The position numbers and the translations under genes are program-made. 64,000 nt of DNA. Source: Epsilonproteobacteria bacterium tcs-49. Lineage in GTDB: Bacteria > Campylobacterota > Campylobacteria > Campylobacterales > Sulfurovaceae. The notes under the pieces were generated by a model. That model ran no database searches, was not told the origin of the DNA, and saw only the letters and a program-made list of their open reading frames with translations. Where the stretch lies: contig LLYS01000003.1 in the NCBI GenBank assembly GCA_002049495.1, positions 124,001 to 188,000 on the forward strand. The letters are read 5' to 3'. Below are positions 54,433 through 63,688 of the stretch, piece by piece (the stretch's first letter is position 1; each line of letters starts with the position of its first letter).

Positions 54433-56061
54433 ATGACAGAAACTAAATATATCTTTGTAACAGGCGGCGTACTGAGCTCTTTGGGAAAAGGGATCACCGC
54501 CGCAAGTATCGGAACGCTTTTGAAACACAAAGGCCTTCGCGTCAGTGTTCTTAAACTCGATCCCTACATCAACGTCGACCCCGGAACCATGAGTCCCCTT
54601 GAACACGGGGAAGTGTTCGTCACCAAAGACGGCGCCGAAACCGATCTGGATCTGGGACACTATGAGCGCTTCTTGGATACGAACTTGACAAAGAACAACA
54701 ACTTCACCACCGGACAAATCTATAAAACGGTGATCGAAAACGAGCGGGAGGGAAAATATCTGGGCAAAACGATCCAGGTCGTTCCCCATATCGTCGATGA
54801 GATAAAAGAGCGCATCATCAAAGCGGGGGAAAACAAAGATATCCTTATCGTGGAACTGGGCGGAACCATCGGCGATATCGAAGGCTTGCCCTTTGTGGAA
54901 TCGATCCGCCAAATGAAGCATGAGTATGGTCTTAATCGCGTGATGAACCTGCACGTTACGTTGCTACCCTATATCAAAACCGCCGGGGAGCTCAAAACAA
55001 AACCGACCCAGCACAGCGTACAGGAGTTGCGCCGTATCGGTATCTCTCCGCAGATGATCATCCTGCGAAGCGAATATCCCATCCCCAGCGATATCAAACG
55101 CAAAATCGCCATCAGCTGCGACGTCAACGAAGACAGCGTTATCGCCGCGCTGGATGCGCCGACTATTTACGAAGTGCCTTTGAATATGCACGCCCAGGAC
55201 GTACTTAAACCCATTTGCCGTCAGTTGGAGCTTGAGGACGACGAACCCAAGATGCAAAAATGGGTGGAACTGGTCGATCGGATCAAAACCCCCACCCACA
55301 ATACCACGATCGCTTTCGTGGGCAAATATCTCGATCTCAAAGAGTCGTATAAATCCCTCACAGAAGCGTTGATCCACGCCGGGGCCAATATCGATTCCAA
55401 GGTGACGATCAAGTGGGTTGATAGTGAAAAGGTCGAGGATGAAGGGGCGCAGAAATATTTAGAAAACGTCGACGGTATTTTGGTCGCGGGCGGCTTCGGC
55501 TCCAGAGGGGTCGAGGGCAAGATCGCTTCGATCAAATACGCCAGGGAAAACAAGGTACCCTTTTTGGGAATTTGCCTGGGGATGCAGCTGGCGATGATCG
55601 AGTTTGCCAGAAACGTTATCGGGATCGAAGACGCCAACTCCGTAGAGTTTGATACCGGGTGTAAAAATCCCATCGTTTATCTGATCGATCAATTTATTTC
55701 CCACGACGGACGCGTAGAGATACGAACGCACAAAAGTCCACTGGGCGGAACACTGCGTTTGGGCGAGTACCCCTGCAATATCAAAGAGGATACGAAACTG
55801 TTTGAAAGCTACGGGGAAAAGGTGATCTATGAGCGCCACCGGCACAGATATGAAGCCAACCCCAAGTATAAAGAGCAGCTTGAAAGCGGCGGTATGATCG
55901 TCAGCGGCGAAAGCGACGGCTTGATCGAAGCGGTGGAGATCGCCGATCACCCCTGGTTTTTGGGCGTGCAGTTTCACCCCGAATTCACTTCAAAACTGCA
56001 AAATCCCAACCCCTCCATACTCTCCTTTGTAAAAGCGGCGTGTGCGGCTGACGAAGAGTAA
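54433..56061 (+). CDS. pyrG: CTP synthase
   Basis: Converts UTP to CTP using glutamine. The N-terminal synthetase domain begins [24 protein letters not shown] and includes [16 protein letters not shown]. The C-terminal class I glutamine amidotransferase has the nucleophile in [15 protein letters not shown] and the His/Glu pair in [11 protein letters not shown]. Length (542 aa) is normal. It overlaps recJ by 20 bp, so the two are cotranslated. Confidence 0.96.
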   Translation: MTETKYIFVTGGVLSSLGKGITAASIGTLLKHKGLRVSVLKLDPYINVDPGTMSPLEHGEVFVTKDGAETDLDLGHYERFLDTNLTKNNNFTTGQIYKTVIENEREGKYLGKTIQVVPHIVDEIKERIIKAGENKDILIVELGGTIGDIEGLPFVESIRQMKHEYGLNRVMNLHVTLLPYIKTAGELKTKPTQHSVQELRRIGISPQMIILRSEYPIPSDIKRKIAISCDVNEDSVIAALDAPTIYEVPLNMHAQDVLKPICRQLELEDDEPKMQKWVELVDRIKTPTHNTTIAFVGKYLDLKESYKSLTEALIHAGANIDSKVTIKWVDSEKVEDEGAQKYLENVDGILVAGGFGSRGVEGKIASIKYARENKVPFLGICLGMQLAMIEFARNVIGIEDANSVEFDTGCKNPIVYLIDQFISHDGRVEIRTHKSPLGGTLRLGEYPCNIKEDTKLFESYGEKVIYERHRHRYEANPKYKEQLESGGMIVSGESDGLIEAVEIADHPWFLGVQFHPEFTSKLQNPNPSILSFVKAACAADEE

Positions 56062-57598
56062 AATAGAGCAGCTGCTCCAAGCCCGCTTTGACGGCGGGTT
56101 TTTGACGCTGCGCGACCTCCCCGAACCCCAAACCCTCAAAGATCTGGACAAAGCGGCGGCAAAGATAGCTGCCTGCGTGCGGGAAAAAAGAAAAATCGCC
56201 CTGGTGGGGGATTACGACGTGGACGGTGTCGTCTCTACCGCACTGATGCGGGAGTTTTTCGAATATATCGATTATCCCGTCCAGATTATCATCCCCAACC
56301 GTTTCACCGACGGGTACGGTTTGAGCGAAAAGATTATCGACCGTATCGACGCGGATCTCGTCATCACCGTCGATAACGGCATCTCCGCGCAAAAAGCCGC
56401 GCAAAAATGCAAAGAGCGGGGTATGGAGCTGATCATTACCGATCACCACAGCGTCCCCGAAACCCTGCCCGAAGCCTACGCCATCGTCAATCCCAAGCAG
56501 GAGTGCTGCGATTTTAGTTTCAGCGAAATCTGCGGGGCGCAGGTGGCGTGGTATCTCATAGCGCACTTGAAAAAGGTGATGGGTTTGAAGCTGGATATGA
56601 AAAATCTGCTTGATCTGCTTTGTATCGCCGTTATCGCCGACGTTATGCCCCTGACGCATATCAACCGTACCTTCGTCAAAGCGGGATTGCAAATGCTCGC
56701 CCGCTCCAAACGCCCCTGCGTACTGGCGTTGAAAAACGCCATGGGCAAGGAGGAGTTCGGCAGTGAAGACGTGGGGTTTTATATTGCGCCGCGCCTCAAC
56801 AGCGCCGGCCGCATGGAGGATGCGAAAGAGGCGCTGGAGTTTTTGTGTGCAAAACAGCTTGATACGGCAACGCACTATCTGGAGCGCTTGGAGAGTTTGA
56901 ACGCCCTGCGCAAGGATACCGAAGAACATATCACCGCCCAAGCGATAAAGCAGGTGCGATCCGACGCCGGCGTGATCGTCGTCTCCGGAGAGGATTGGCA
57001 CGAGGGGGTCGTGGGGATCGTCGCCAGCCGTCTGAGCGAACGGTTTAAAAAACCCGCCATCGTACTGGGGTATAACGGGGAGTATTATAAAGGCAGCGGC
57101 AGAAGCTACGGCGATACCGATCTGTTTTCTTTGATCAAAAGCAGGGAAGATCTGCTTAAAGGTTTCGGCGGCCACAGGGCAGCGGCGGGATTGAGTTTGG
57201 AAAGCAGTAAGCTCGAAGCGTTCACAAAAGCGATGGCGGCGCAAACCTACCCCGATCCCTCCGTGGAGAGTTTCTGTCTGGGCCGCTTGGATTTTGAACA
57301 TATCGATTGGGAGCTGCTGGAGATTTTGCAGCGCTTTGAACCCTACGGCGAGAAAAACCCCAAACCCACTTTTATCAGTGAGGATATCCACGTGGCGGAG
57401 GCAAGACGGGTAGGGCAGATGAAAGAGCATGTGATACTGACGCTGCAAAGCGGGTATTATACCTTTAAAGGAATCTACTTCAAATGTGAAAGAGAGATAA
57501 AAAAGGGAGACCGGATCACGATGGAGTACAGCCTGGAAAAAAACAGTTTCCAAAACCGGATCAATATACAATTGCAGCTAAAGAATATAGTAAGTTAA
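56042..57598 (+). CDS. recJ: Single-stranded-DNA-specific exonuclease RecJ
   Basis: DHH-family 5'-3' exonuclease in recombination and mismatch repair. The motifs are [47 protein letters not shown] (DHH), and the DHHA1 region [13 protein letters not shown]. The 518-residue length fits the shorter RecJ forms of this class. The start is GTG inside the 3' end of pyrG. It ends just before the direct repeats ahead of the sulfide oxidoreductase. Confidence 0.93.
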   Translation: MRLTKSKIEQLLQARFDGGFLTLRDLPEPQTLKDLDKAAAKIAACVREKRKIALVGDYDVDGVVSTALMREFFEYIDYPVQIIIPNRFTDGYGLSEKIIDRIDADLVITVDNGISAQKAAQKCKERGMELIITDHHSVPETLPEAYAIVNPKQECCDFSFSEICGAQVAWYLIAHLKKVMGLKLDMKNLLDLLCIAVIADVMPLTHINRTFVKAGLQMLARSKRPCVLALKNAMGKEEFGSEDVGFYIAPRLNSAGRMEDAKEALEFLCAKQLDTATHYLERLESLNALRKDTEEHITAQAIKQVRSDAGVIVVSGEDWHEGVVGIVASRLSERFKKPAIVLGYNGEYYKGSGRSYGDTDLFSLIKSREDLLKGFGGHRAAAGLSLESSKLEAFTKAMAAQTYPDPSVESFCLGRLDFEHIDWELLEILQRFEPYGEKNPKPTFISEDIHVAEARRVGQMKEHVILTLQSGYYTFKGIYFKCEREIKKGDRITMEYSLEKNSFQNRINIQLQLKNIVS

Positions 57599-57613
57599 GT
57601 TTCATTTATAATT
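57595..57613 (+). repeat. 19-bp direct repeat, copy 1 (promoter-like)
   Basis: TTAAGTTTCATTTATAATT overlaps the end of recJ and contains a TATAAT box. An identical copy lies 102 bp downstream, and similarity extends to 24 of 26 bases. Confidence 0.75.
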
Positions 57614-57696
57614 AAAATAGCCCCGTAAAATAGTTCTTTGAGCAGAGTGTTTCATGTTTAAAAATTCGCAAATTTTTCACTGAAAATGGGAAAAGA

Positions 57697-57715
57697 TTAA
57701 GTTTCATTTATAATT
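57697..57715 (+). repeat. 19-bp direct repeat, copy 2 (promoter-like)
   Basis: Identical to copy 1 and placed 47 bp before the start of the sulfide:quinone-oxidoreductase-like gene. Its TATAAT would give a short leader, so it is the best candidate promoter for that gene. Confidence 0.75.
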
Positions 57716-57761
57716 TAAATGGATAAAATTTAGAAACTTGTTATCAAAATTAGGAGAGAGC

Positions 57762-59228
57762 ATGGAAAAAAAGTTTATCAAAGATAATCAGGAAATGATT
57801 GCCGAATACCTTAAGAGTGAAGGTATTTCCAGAAGAGACGCAATGAAGATGATGGGTATCGGTGCAGGTGCAGCGATGCTTGGCGGAACACAAGCGCAAG
57901 CTGCTACAGCTGCCAACGCTAGCGATGCTAAAGGCAAGATCGTTATCGTAGGTGGTGGTCTAGCCGGTGTGGCGACTGCCGCAAAACTTACCAATGAGTT
58001 GAGTAATCCCGATATCACTATTATCGAGCCAAACCCCAAATCCGTATCTTACCAACCGGGACAAACACTGATCGCAGGCGGTGTTTATGAGCCGGGTGAC
58101 GTTAAATACGAAACGAAAGATTTTATCCCAAGCGGTGTAAAATGGGTAAAAGACAAAGCGATGGATATCGACGGGGACGCGAACAAGGTTATTACCGAGA
58201 AAAACGGTGAAATCAAATACGATTACCTTGTTGTAGCAGCGGGTATCACGCTTGATTTCGAAAGAATCGAAGGTCTTACCGGTCAAGATACCACTTGGGG
58301 AAGCGGAAAAGAGATCGAAAAAACCGTTAGCGGAACAAACGGCGTTAACTCTATCTACTTCGACCAGGGTGCGGTCAATACATGGAAAGCGATGCAAAAG
58401 CTTGTTGACGACGCGAAAAGCGGCAAGCAGGTAAAAGGTGTATTTACACACCCCAACACGCCGATCAAGTGTGGCGGTGCGCCTAAAAAGATCATGTATC
58501 TTACCGAAGCAAGATTGAAAGAAGCGGGAGCAAAAGCAAGAGGCAATGCCGAGCTTACTTTCTACCCCAACGGCGGCGCGATGTTCGGTGTAAAAGAGTA
58601 CCACGACGCGATCGTTGATCAATTTAAAGCAAGAGATATGAAGTGGAACTACAACCACAACCTTATCGCCGTAGATACACAGAAAAAAGTGGCGACGTTT
58701 GACAACTGGTCCATGGAAAAAGTATATGACGATATGCTTGAGATGGAAGTTGAGAAAAAAGTTTCCAAAAAAGTTGAAGTGCCTTTCGATTTCTTGCACG
58801 TAACACCGCCTATGAAAGCTGCGAACGAGATCGCAAACTCTTCAGTCGGTAGTGGTGCAGGTTGGGTTCCCGTAGATAAAGAAACCTTGCAGCACAAAAA
58901 ATATGACAACGTATTCTCTCTAGGGGATATCGCTGCGGTACCTATGGGTAAAACGGGCGGTTCTGCTAGAAAACAGTATGTTGTTCTTGTAGAGAACCTT
59001 ATCGCGCACATGGAAGGCAGAGAGCTTACCGCAAAATACGGAGGTTATACCGTTTGTCCATTGATCACGGGTCTTGGAACGGTAATGCTAGCTGAGTTTG
59101 ACTGGTCTAAAAAGCCGACACCTTCTTTCCCACTCGACCCAACGGAAGAGAGATGGATCTGGTGGCTGCTTAAAGTGTATATGCTTAAGCCTATGACACA
59201 GTACGGAATGTTGTCAGGCAAAGCGTAA
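57762..59228 (+). CDS. Sulfide:quinone oxidoreductase-like flavoprotein, Tat-exported
   Basis: FAD-dependent sulfide oxidoreductase of 488 aa. The N-terminus has a Tat motif (SRRDAMKMMGIGAGAAML), so it is folded before export to the periplasmic face. The FAD motif KIVIVGGGLAGVATAAKL is near residue 60. Catalytic cysteines lie in PIKCGGAPKKIMY and YTVCPLITGLG, and NVFSLGDIAAVPMGKTG is the C-terminal FAD region. It probably feeds electrons from sulfide into the quinone pool. Start 57762 has AGGAGA. It appears monocistronic with a strong terminator and an unusual duplicated upstream element. Confidence 0.88.
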   Translation: MEKKFIKDNQEMIAEYLKSEGISRRDAMKMMGIGAGAAMLGGTQAQAATAANASDAKGKIVIVGGGLAGVATAAKLTNELSNPDITIIEPNPKSVSYQPGQTLIAGGVYEPGDVKYETKDFIPSGVKWVKDKAMDIDGDANKVITEKNGEIKYDYLVVAAGITLDFERIEGLTGQDTTWGSGKEIEKTVSGTNGVNSIYFDQGAVNTWKAMQKLVDDAKSGKQVKGVFTHPNTPIKCGGAPKKIMYLTEARLKEAGAKARGNAELTFYPNGGAMFGVKEYHDAIVDQFKARDMKWNYNHNLIAVDTQKKVATFDNWSMEKVYDDMLEMEVEKKVSKKVEVPFDFLHVTPPMKAANEIANSSVGSGAGWVPVDKETLQHKKYDNVFSLGDIAAVPMGKTGGSARKQYVVLVENLIAHMEGRELTAKYGGYTVCPLITGLGTVMLAEFDWSKKPTPSFPLDPTEERWIWWLLKVYMLKPMTQYGMLSGKA

Positions 59229-59249
59229 GCCGGACTTTACAACCCTCTA

Positions 59250-59277
59250 TCCGAAAGACTTTTTTAAGTCTTTCGGA
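59250..59277 (+). terminator. Intrinsic terminator after the sulfide oxidoreductase
   Basis: A perfect 12-bp stem (TCCGAAAGACTT/AAGTCTTTCGGA) with a TTTT loop starts 22 bp after the stop codon. A T5 run follows seven bases later. Position and stem strength make it convincing. Confidence 0.85.
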
Positions 59278-59346
59278 CCCTCGTTTTTACCCCCTCAAAA
59301 CTCTTTCATAAATTGCTACGGATTTACTATTAACTTATCAAAACAA

Positions 59347-59355
59347 TGGTATAAT
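59347..59355 (+). promoter_or_regulatory. Extended -10 promoter of nrdB
   Basis: TGGTATAAT is a perfect extended -10 element located 33 bp before the nrdB start. No good -35 is present, as expected for this promoter class. Confidence 0.65.
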
Positions 59356-59387
59356 CTATCCTTACTTAATATTATATGGAGGGATAG

Positions 59388-60407
59388 ATGGTACGAAAAG
59401 AGATATACAATCCCGATTCCAACGAAGATGTAAACCAAAGACAAATTTTTGGCGGTAATCCCACCGGAATCTTTGAACTCAACAACATTAAATACCAATG
59501 GGCGTATAACCTGTGGGAAGTGATGCTAAACAACACATGGTTTCCCAAAGAGGTGGATATGAGCCCCGATGCCAGAGATTACAGAAATCTCACCGACGCG
59601 GAAAAACTGGCGTACGACAAAGCGTTGTCGCAGTTGATCTTTATGGACAGTTTGCAGACAAACAACCTGATCGATAACGTCAACCCCTTTATCACCGCTC
59701 CCGAGATCAATCTCGTACTTGTGCGTCAAGCCTTCGAAGAGGCGCTGCACTCGCAAAGTTACGCGGTGATGGTTGACAGTATCTCCACAAACAGTGAAGA
59801 GATCTACGATCTGTGGCGCCGGGATATGATGCTGAAAAACAAAAACGACTCCATCGCGAGAGTGTACCAGGAGTTGGCCAAGAACCCCACCGATGAGAAT
59901 ATCGTCAAAGCGATGTTTGCCAACCAGATCCTTGAAGGGATCTACTTTTACAGCGGCTTTACCTATATCTACACCCTTGCGCGAAGCGGAAAGATGCTCG
60001 GAAGCGCGCAGATGATCCGCTTTATCCAGCGCGATGAAGTGACGCACCTGATTTTGTTTCAAAATATGATCAAATCCACGAGAAGAGAGCACCCCGAAAT
60101 CTTTACCAAAGAGTTTATCGAGGATGTGTACCAAATGTTCCGCGATGCGGTTGATCTGGAAGTGGAGTGGGGCAAATATATCACCCAGGGGCAGATTTTG
60201 GGACTTACCGACGGGATTATCGAGCAGTATATCAAATACCTTGCCGACGATCGTCTTGTTGCGGTGGGGCTTGAGAAGCTTTATAACGTCGATCACCCCA
60301 TCAGCTGGGTGGACAGTTTCAGTAAGTTCAACGACCAAAAGACAAACTTTTTTGAGGGTAACGTGACAAACTACAGTAAAGGCAGTCTCAATTTTGACGA
60401 CTTTTAA
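59388..60407 (+). CDS. nrdB: Ribonucleoside-diphosphate reductase, beta subunit (class Ia)
   Basis: Diiron-tyrosyl radical subunit partnering NrdA. Iron ligands and the radical region are visible in [31 protein letters not shown] and [16 protein letters not shown]; the tyrosine in HSQSYAVMV is the likely radical site. Length (339 aa) is normal. GGAGG precedes the ATG. It is the first gene of a tightly overlapping series; nrdA is about 21 kb away in this window. Confidence 0.94.
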   Translation: MVRKEIYNPDSNEDVNQRQIFGGNPTGIFELNNIKYQWAYNLWEVMLNNTWFPKEVDMSPDARDYRNLTDAEKLAYDKALSQLIFMDSLQTNNLIDNVNPFITAPEINLVLVRQAFEEALHSQSYAVMVDSISTNSEEIYDLWRRDMMLKNKNDSIARVYQELAKNPTDENIVKAMFANQILEGIYFYSGFTYIYTLARSGKMLGSAQMIRFIQRDEVTHLILFQNMIKSTRREHPEIFTKEFIEDVYQMFRDAVDLEVEWGKYITQGQILGLTDGIIEQYIKYLADDRLVAVGLEKLYNVDHPISWVDSFSKFNDQKTNFFEGNVTNYSKGSLNFDDF

Positions 60408-61113
60408 GGCATCGGCTTTACAGTTTGTCTCCACGGAGGATTTTCAAACCAACCTGGATACGCTTTGCGGCCTCGTAGAGCAAAGCCAAAGCGATCTGAT
60501 CGTCGCACCCGAAGTGTGTTTGACGAACTTTTCCTATGACCGGTTTGAACAATCGGCGGCATTTTCCCTGCAAAGCTATCCCGTTTTAAAACGGCTTTCA
60601 AAGGGGAAAACCCTTTGCTTGACGCACAACGTCAAAATAGAGGAGAGATTTTACAATAAAGCGGTGGTTTTTCACGACGGCAGCTTGATCCACTCCCAGG
60701 AAAAACATAAACTCTTTACCATCGGGGAAGAGATGCGACACTACACTCCGGGCAAAGCGGAGGATATCGCTGTTTTTGATGCCGGCGGTATCAAGATGGC
60801 GGTACTGGTCTGTTTTGAGCTGCGTTTTAAAGAGTTGTGGAAGCGGTGCGAGGGTGCCGATGTCGTTTTGATTCCGGCGATGTGGGGCAAACTTCGCAAA
60901 AGCCATTTGGAGATTCTCAGTCGCGCCCTTGCGGTGATGAATCAATGTTTTGTGGTAGTTGCCGATAGTGCCAATAGCGATATGGCGAAATCCAGTGCCG
61001 TAATCACACCCTTTGGAGAGGTTTTTGCCGATGATGAAGCCAAGATCGTCTCCAAAGTGTGCGATTTGAATGAAGTAAAAAAGATAAGAAGGTATTTGAA
61101 GGTTTATGAATAG
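60394..61113 (+). CDS. Carbon-nitrogen hydrolase (nitrilase superfamily)
   Basis: Amidase/nitrilase-fold enzyme of 239 aa with the Glu-Lys-Cys triad: [12 protein letters not shown] (Glu), [13 protein letters not shown] (Lys) and [14 protein letters not shown] (Cys). This group cleaves amides such as omega-amides or damaged metabolites; the substrate here is unknown. The start is TTG inside the end of nrdB (14-bp overlap), preceded by AAAGG. It overlaps pcm downstream. Confidence 0.82.
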   Translation: MTTFKASALQFVSTEDFQTNLDTLCGLVEQSQSDLIVAPEVCLTNFSYDRFEQSAAFSLQSYPVLKRLSKGKTLCLTHNVKIEERFYNKAVVFHDGSLIHSQEKHKLFTIGEEMRHYTPGKAEDIAVFDAGGIKMAVLVCFELRFKELWKRCEGADVVLIPAMWGKLRKSHLEILSRALAVMNQCFVVVADSANSDMAKSSAVITPFGEVFADDEAKIVSKVCDLNEVKKIRRYLKVYE

Positions 61114-61732
61114 TATCAAAGTGCACAGTATGGTCGAGGAGATCGACGCACGCTTCCCTTTGGACGATTATGTCAAGCAGGCTATTGAAAAGGTTGATAG
61201 AGAAGCGTTTGTCACGACCGGGTTCAAACATTTGGCGTACAGGCTTGATGCCCTGCCCATGGGCGGCAAACAGTGGATCAGTTCGCCGCTTACGGTGGCG
61301 AAGATGACGCAGCATCTGGAGCTGCAGGGGGTGGATAAAGTATTGGAGATCGGTTGCGGCAGCGGCTACCAGGCGGCGGTACTGAGCAAGATCGTACGCC
61401 GCGTTTTTACCATTGAACGGATCGATTCCCTGCTTAAGGAAGCTAAGGAGCGTTTCAATGCCCAGGGGATGACCAATATCTTTACCCGTCACGACGACGG
61501 ACAGCGGGGGTGGCAGAAATACGCTCCCTTTGAGCGCATCCTCTTTTCCGCCTCGGCGGATGCAATCCCCGAAGCGATCTTTGATCAGCTCGAAGAGGGG
61601 GGTATCCTCGTCGCTCCCATCACCGAAGGGGGGATGCAGATCATCACCCGGTTTTACAAAAAAAACGGGGAGATTACCAGCGAAGCGATTGAAAGCTGTG
61701 AATTTGTCGAGGTCAAAGATGGGATCAGTTAA
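61106..61732 (+). CDS. pcm: Protein-L-isoaspartate O-methyltransferase
   Basis: Repairs damaged proteins by methylating isoaspartyl residues with SAM. Features are the N-terminal VDREAFV region, PMGGKQWISSPLTVAKMTQHLEL, the SAM motif VLEIGCGSGYQAAVLSKI, and FERILFSASADAIPEAIFDQLEEGG. Length (208 aa) is normal. It overlaps the nitrilase gene by 8 bp and the phosphatase gene by 14 bp. Confidence 0.92.
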   Translation: MNSIKVHSMVEEIDARFPLDDYVKQAIEKVDREAFVTTGFKHLAYRLDALPMGGKQWISSPLTVAKMTQHLELQGVDKVLEIGCGSGYQAAVLSKIVRRVFTIERIDSLLKEAKERFNAQGMTNIFTRHDDGQRGWQKYAPFERILFSASADAIPEAIFDQLEEGGILVAPITEGGMQIITRFYKKNGEITSEAIESCEFVEVKDGIS

Positions 61733-62180
61733 AAGCATCCTGTTTGTCTGCCTGGGCAATATCTGCCGCTCCCCCCTCGCAGAAGGGATCGCAAAGGGGT
61801 ATGCCAAAAGCGCCGGGCTTGAACTGCGGATCGAATCGCGGGGGACGGGGCACTGGCACGTGGGAAAGCCCCCGTGTGAAAATTCGCAAAAAGTGGCAAG
61901 GATCAACGGCCTTGATATTTCAAGCCAGCGTGCACGACAACTCTGTCAAGGGGACTTTACGGAATTTGATATAATTGTGGGATTGGACCAAAGCAATGTT
62001 GACACCATGGAAGCGATGACGCAAAGGCCTATAGAGAAGCTGGGGGATTACGGTCACGGGGGGAGAGATGTCCCCGATCCCTATTTTTTCGAGGGCTTTG
62101 AAGGCTTTGACAAGGTGTACGCGATGATAGATGAATGCGTAAAGGAACTCTTTCATGCCAAAGTTAGTAAAACCCTCTGA
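61719..62180 (+). CDS. Low-molecular-weight protein-tyrosine phosphatase
   Basis: LMW-PTP of 153 aa. The active-site P-loop is FVCLGNICRSPLAEG (CX5R-S), and the general-acid aspartate is in DVPDPYFF near the C-terminus. The start at 61719 (MGSVKSILF) has GAGG upstream, and the longer ORF-track start has no family support. In bacteria these enzymes act on polysaccharide-export kinases or on protein phosphotyrosine. It is cotranslated with pcm and the following gene. Confidence 0.92.
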   Translation: MGSVKSILFVCLGNICRSPLAEGIAKGYAKSAGLELRIESRGTGHWHVGKPPCENSQKVARINGLDISSQRARQLCQGDFTEFDIIVGLDQSNVDTMEAMTQRPIEKLGDYGHGGRDVPDPYFFEGFEGFDKVYAMIDECVKELFHAKVSKTL

Positions 62181-62673
62181 TTATGCCATCGACAACGGAT
62201 TTTCCAGACAGGCGATCTATGCCAAGATCAAAAACGGAACCCTGCCCTCAAAGAAGGTGGAGGGAAAGCTTTTCGTGGTGGTAGAACAGGAGACTGATTC
62301 CGTGCCGCAGGAGAGTTCGGAGGTGGAACACCTCAAAGATATTATCGACTCCAAAAATGAAACCATCGCGATTTTACAAAAAAGTATCGAAGATCTTAAA
62401 ACTTCCAACGAGGGGGTAATCGATACGCTGCAAAGCGAGATAGAGCTGCTTAAGCAGGCTTTTGCGGAGATGAAGGGTATCTATAGGGAAGCGATCCCCC
62501 ACCAGGCGGAACAACCCCGGTGGCAAAGTATCAAAAAATACTGTAAAGCAAAGGGGATCAAAGCGGACAAAAGCTTTACAAAAAAGGTTAAAAAGTTGTA
62601 TAAAAACGGTGACAAACGGGTCAAGAAGGAAAAGGGCAAACTCTACATAGCGGGTGAGATCTATGGTGATTGA
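62155..62673 (+). CDS. HTH-coiled-coil hypothetical protein
   Basis: A 172-residue protein. The N-terminus SDYAIDNGFSRQAIYAKIKNGTLPSK resembles a helix-turn-helix of the excisionase/MerR type. A coiled coil (VEHLKDIIDSKNETIAILQKSIEDLKTSNE) follows, and then a lysine-rich C-terminal part (KKVKKLYKNGDKRVKKEKGKLYIAG). It probably binds DNA, but no family is recognised. It overlaps the phosphatase by 26 bp and kdsD by 11 bp. Confidence 0.65.
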   Translation: MPKLVKPSDYAIDNGFSRQAIYAKIKNGTLPSKKVEGKLFVVVEQETDSVPQESSEVEHLKDIIDSKNETIAILQKSIEDLKTSNEGVIDTLQSEIELLKQAFAEMKGIYREAIPHQAEQPRWQSIKKYCKAKGIKADKSFTKKVKKLYKNGDKRVKKEKGKLYIAGEIYGD

Positions 62674-63613
62674 AAGCGCAAAACGGACCCTTCGCATCGA
62701 AGCGCAGGCTCTGCTTGACGCACAGGTGGACGAACAGTTTGAAAAAGCGGTGGAGCTGGTACTGCAAACGCAGGGAAAACTGATCGTCGTGGGCGTGGGC
62801 AAGTCGGGGCTCGTGGGCGCAAAGATCGCAGCGACGCTGGCCAGTACCGGTACGAGCAGCTTTTTCCTCCACCCCACCGAAGCGATGCACGGGGATCTGG
62901 GGATGATCGACAGTCGCGATACGGTTTTGGCGATCAGCTACAGCGGCGAAAGCGAGGAGCTGGTCAATATCCTGCCCCACCTCAAGCGCTTCGATATCCC
63001 TCTGATCGCCATGGCGAAGGATGCGAACTCCACGCTGGCAAACTACAGCGACGTGTTTTTAAATATCGCCGTGGAGAAGGAAGCGTGCCCGCTGGGCGCC
63101 GCCCCGACGAGTTCGACGACGCTGACCATGGCGATGGGCGACGCGCTGGCGGTAGCTTTGATGGAGAAGCGCGGCTTTGAGCACAAGGATTTTGCCTCCT
63201 TTCATCCCGGCGGCAGCCTGGGCAAGCGGCTTTTTGTCAAGATAAAAGATTTGATGCGTACAAAGGATCTGCCTATTATCGATACGCACACGACGCTGAA
63301 AGAAGCGATCGCCGTGATGGGCGAGGGGAAGCTTGGCAACGTACTCATCGCGCAAGAGGGCAAGCTCAAAGCCGTTCTTAGCGACGGGGATCTGCGCCGG
63401 GCGCTGGGCAGGGATGGGTTCTCCCTGCAAAGTCCGGCGATCGAGTATGCCACCCCCGATCCCAAAGTGTGCGATGAGCAGGATATGCTTGCCAGCGAAG
63501 CGCTGGAGCTGATCGAGGATTACAAAATCCAGCTGCTGGTCGTCACCGATAAACAAAACCGCATTATCGGCGCGCTGCACCTGCATGATCTCGTAGAGGC
63601 GGGGATCAAGTAG
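62663..63613 (+). CDS. kdsD: Arabinose-5-phosphate isomerase (KdsD/KpsF)
   Basis: Interconverts D-ribulose-5-phosphate and D-arabinose-5-phosphate, the first step to KDO for lipopolysaccharide. An N-terminal SIS domain carries VGVGKSGLVGAKIAATLASTGT and the GDLGMIDSRD loop. Two CBS domains follow (KDLMRTKDLPIIDTHTTLKEAI and IEYATPDPKVCDEQDML). Length is 316 aa from ATG 62663; GTG 62654 is an alternative start. It is the last gene of the overlapping series. Confidence 0.93.
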   Translation: MVIESAKRTLRIEAQALLDAQVDEQFEKAVELVLQTQGKLIVVGVGKSGLVGAKIAATLASTGTSSFFLHPTEAMHGDLGMIDSRDTVLAISYSGESEELVNILPHLKRFDIPLIAMAKDANSTLANYSDVFLNIAVEKEACPLGAAPTSSTTLTMAMGDALAVALMEKRGFEHKDFASFHPGGSLGKRLFVKIKDLMRTKDLPIIDTHTTLKEAIAVMGEGKLGNVLIAQEGKLKAVLSDGDLRRALGRDGFSLQSPAIEYATPDPKVCDEQDMLASEALELIEDYKIQLLVVTDKQNRIIGALHLHDLVEAGIK

Positions 63614-63688
63614 CACCCCTTCGCTTAGATTAAAAACTTCGCTATACTTATAGAAACCTATTAAAAAAAGTTATACAAGGAGGGTGTG

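Noticed and set aside
55985-57571. 528-aa ORF on the minus strand
   Set aside because: It is antisense to recJ over its whole length. The recJ frame has clear DHH motifs, while this one has none and shows His/Arg/Gln-rich shadow composition.
57595-57715. Direct repeats as attachment sites of an integrated element
   Set aside because: Only about 100 bp lies between the copies, with no integrase or cargo and no tRNA target. A promoter-type explanation fits better.
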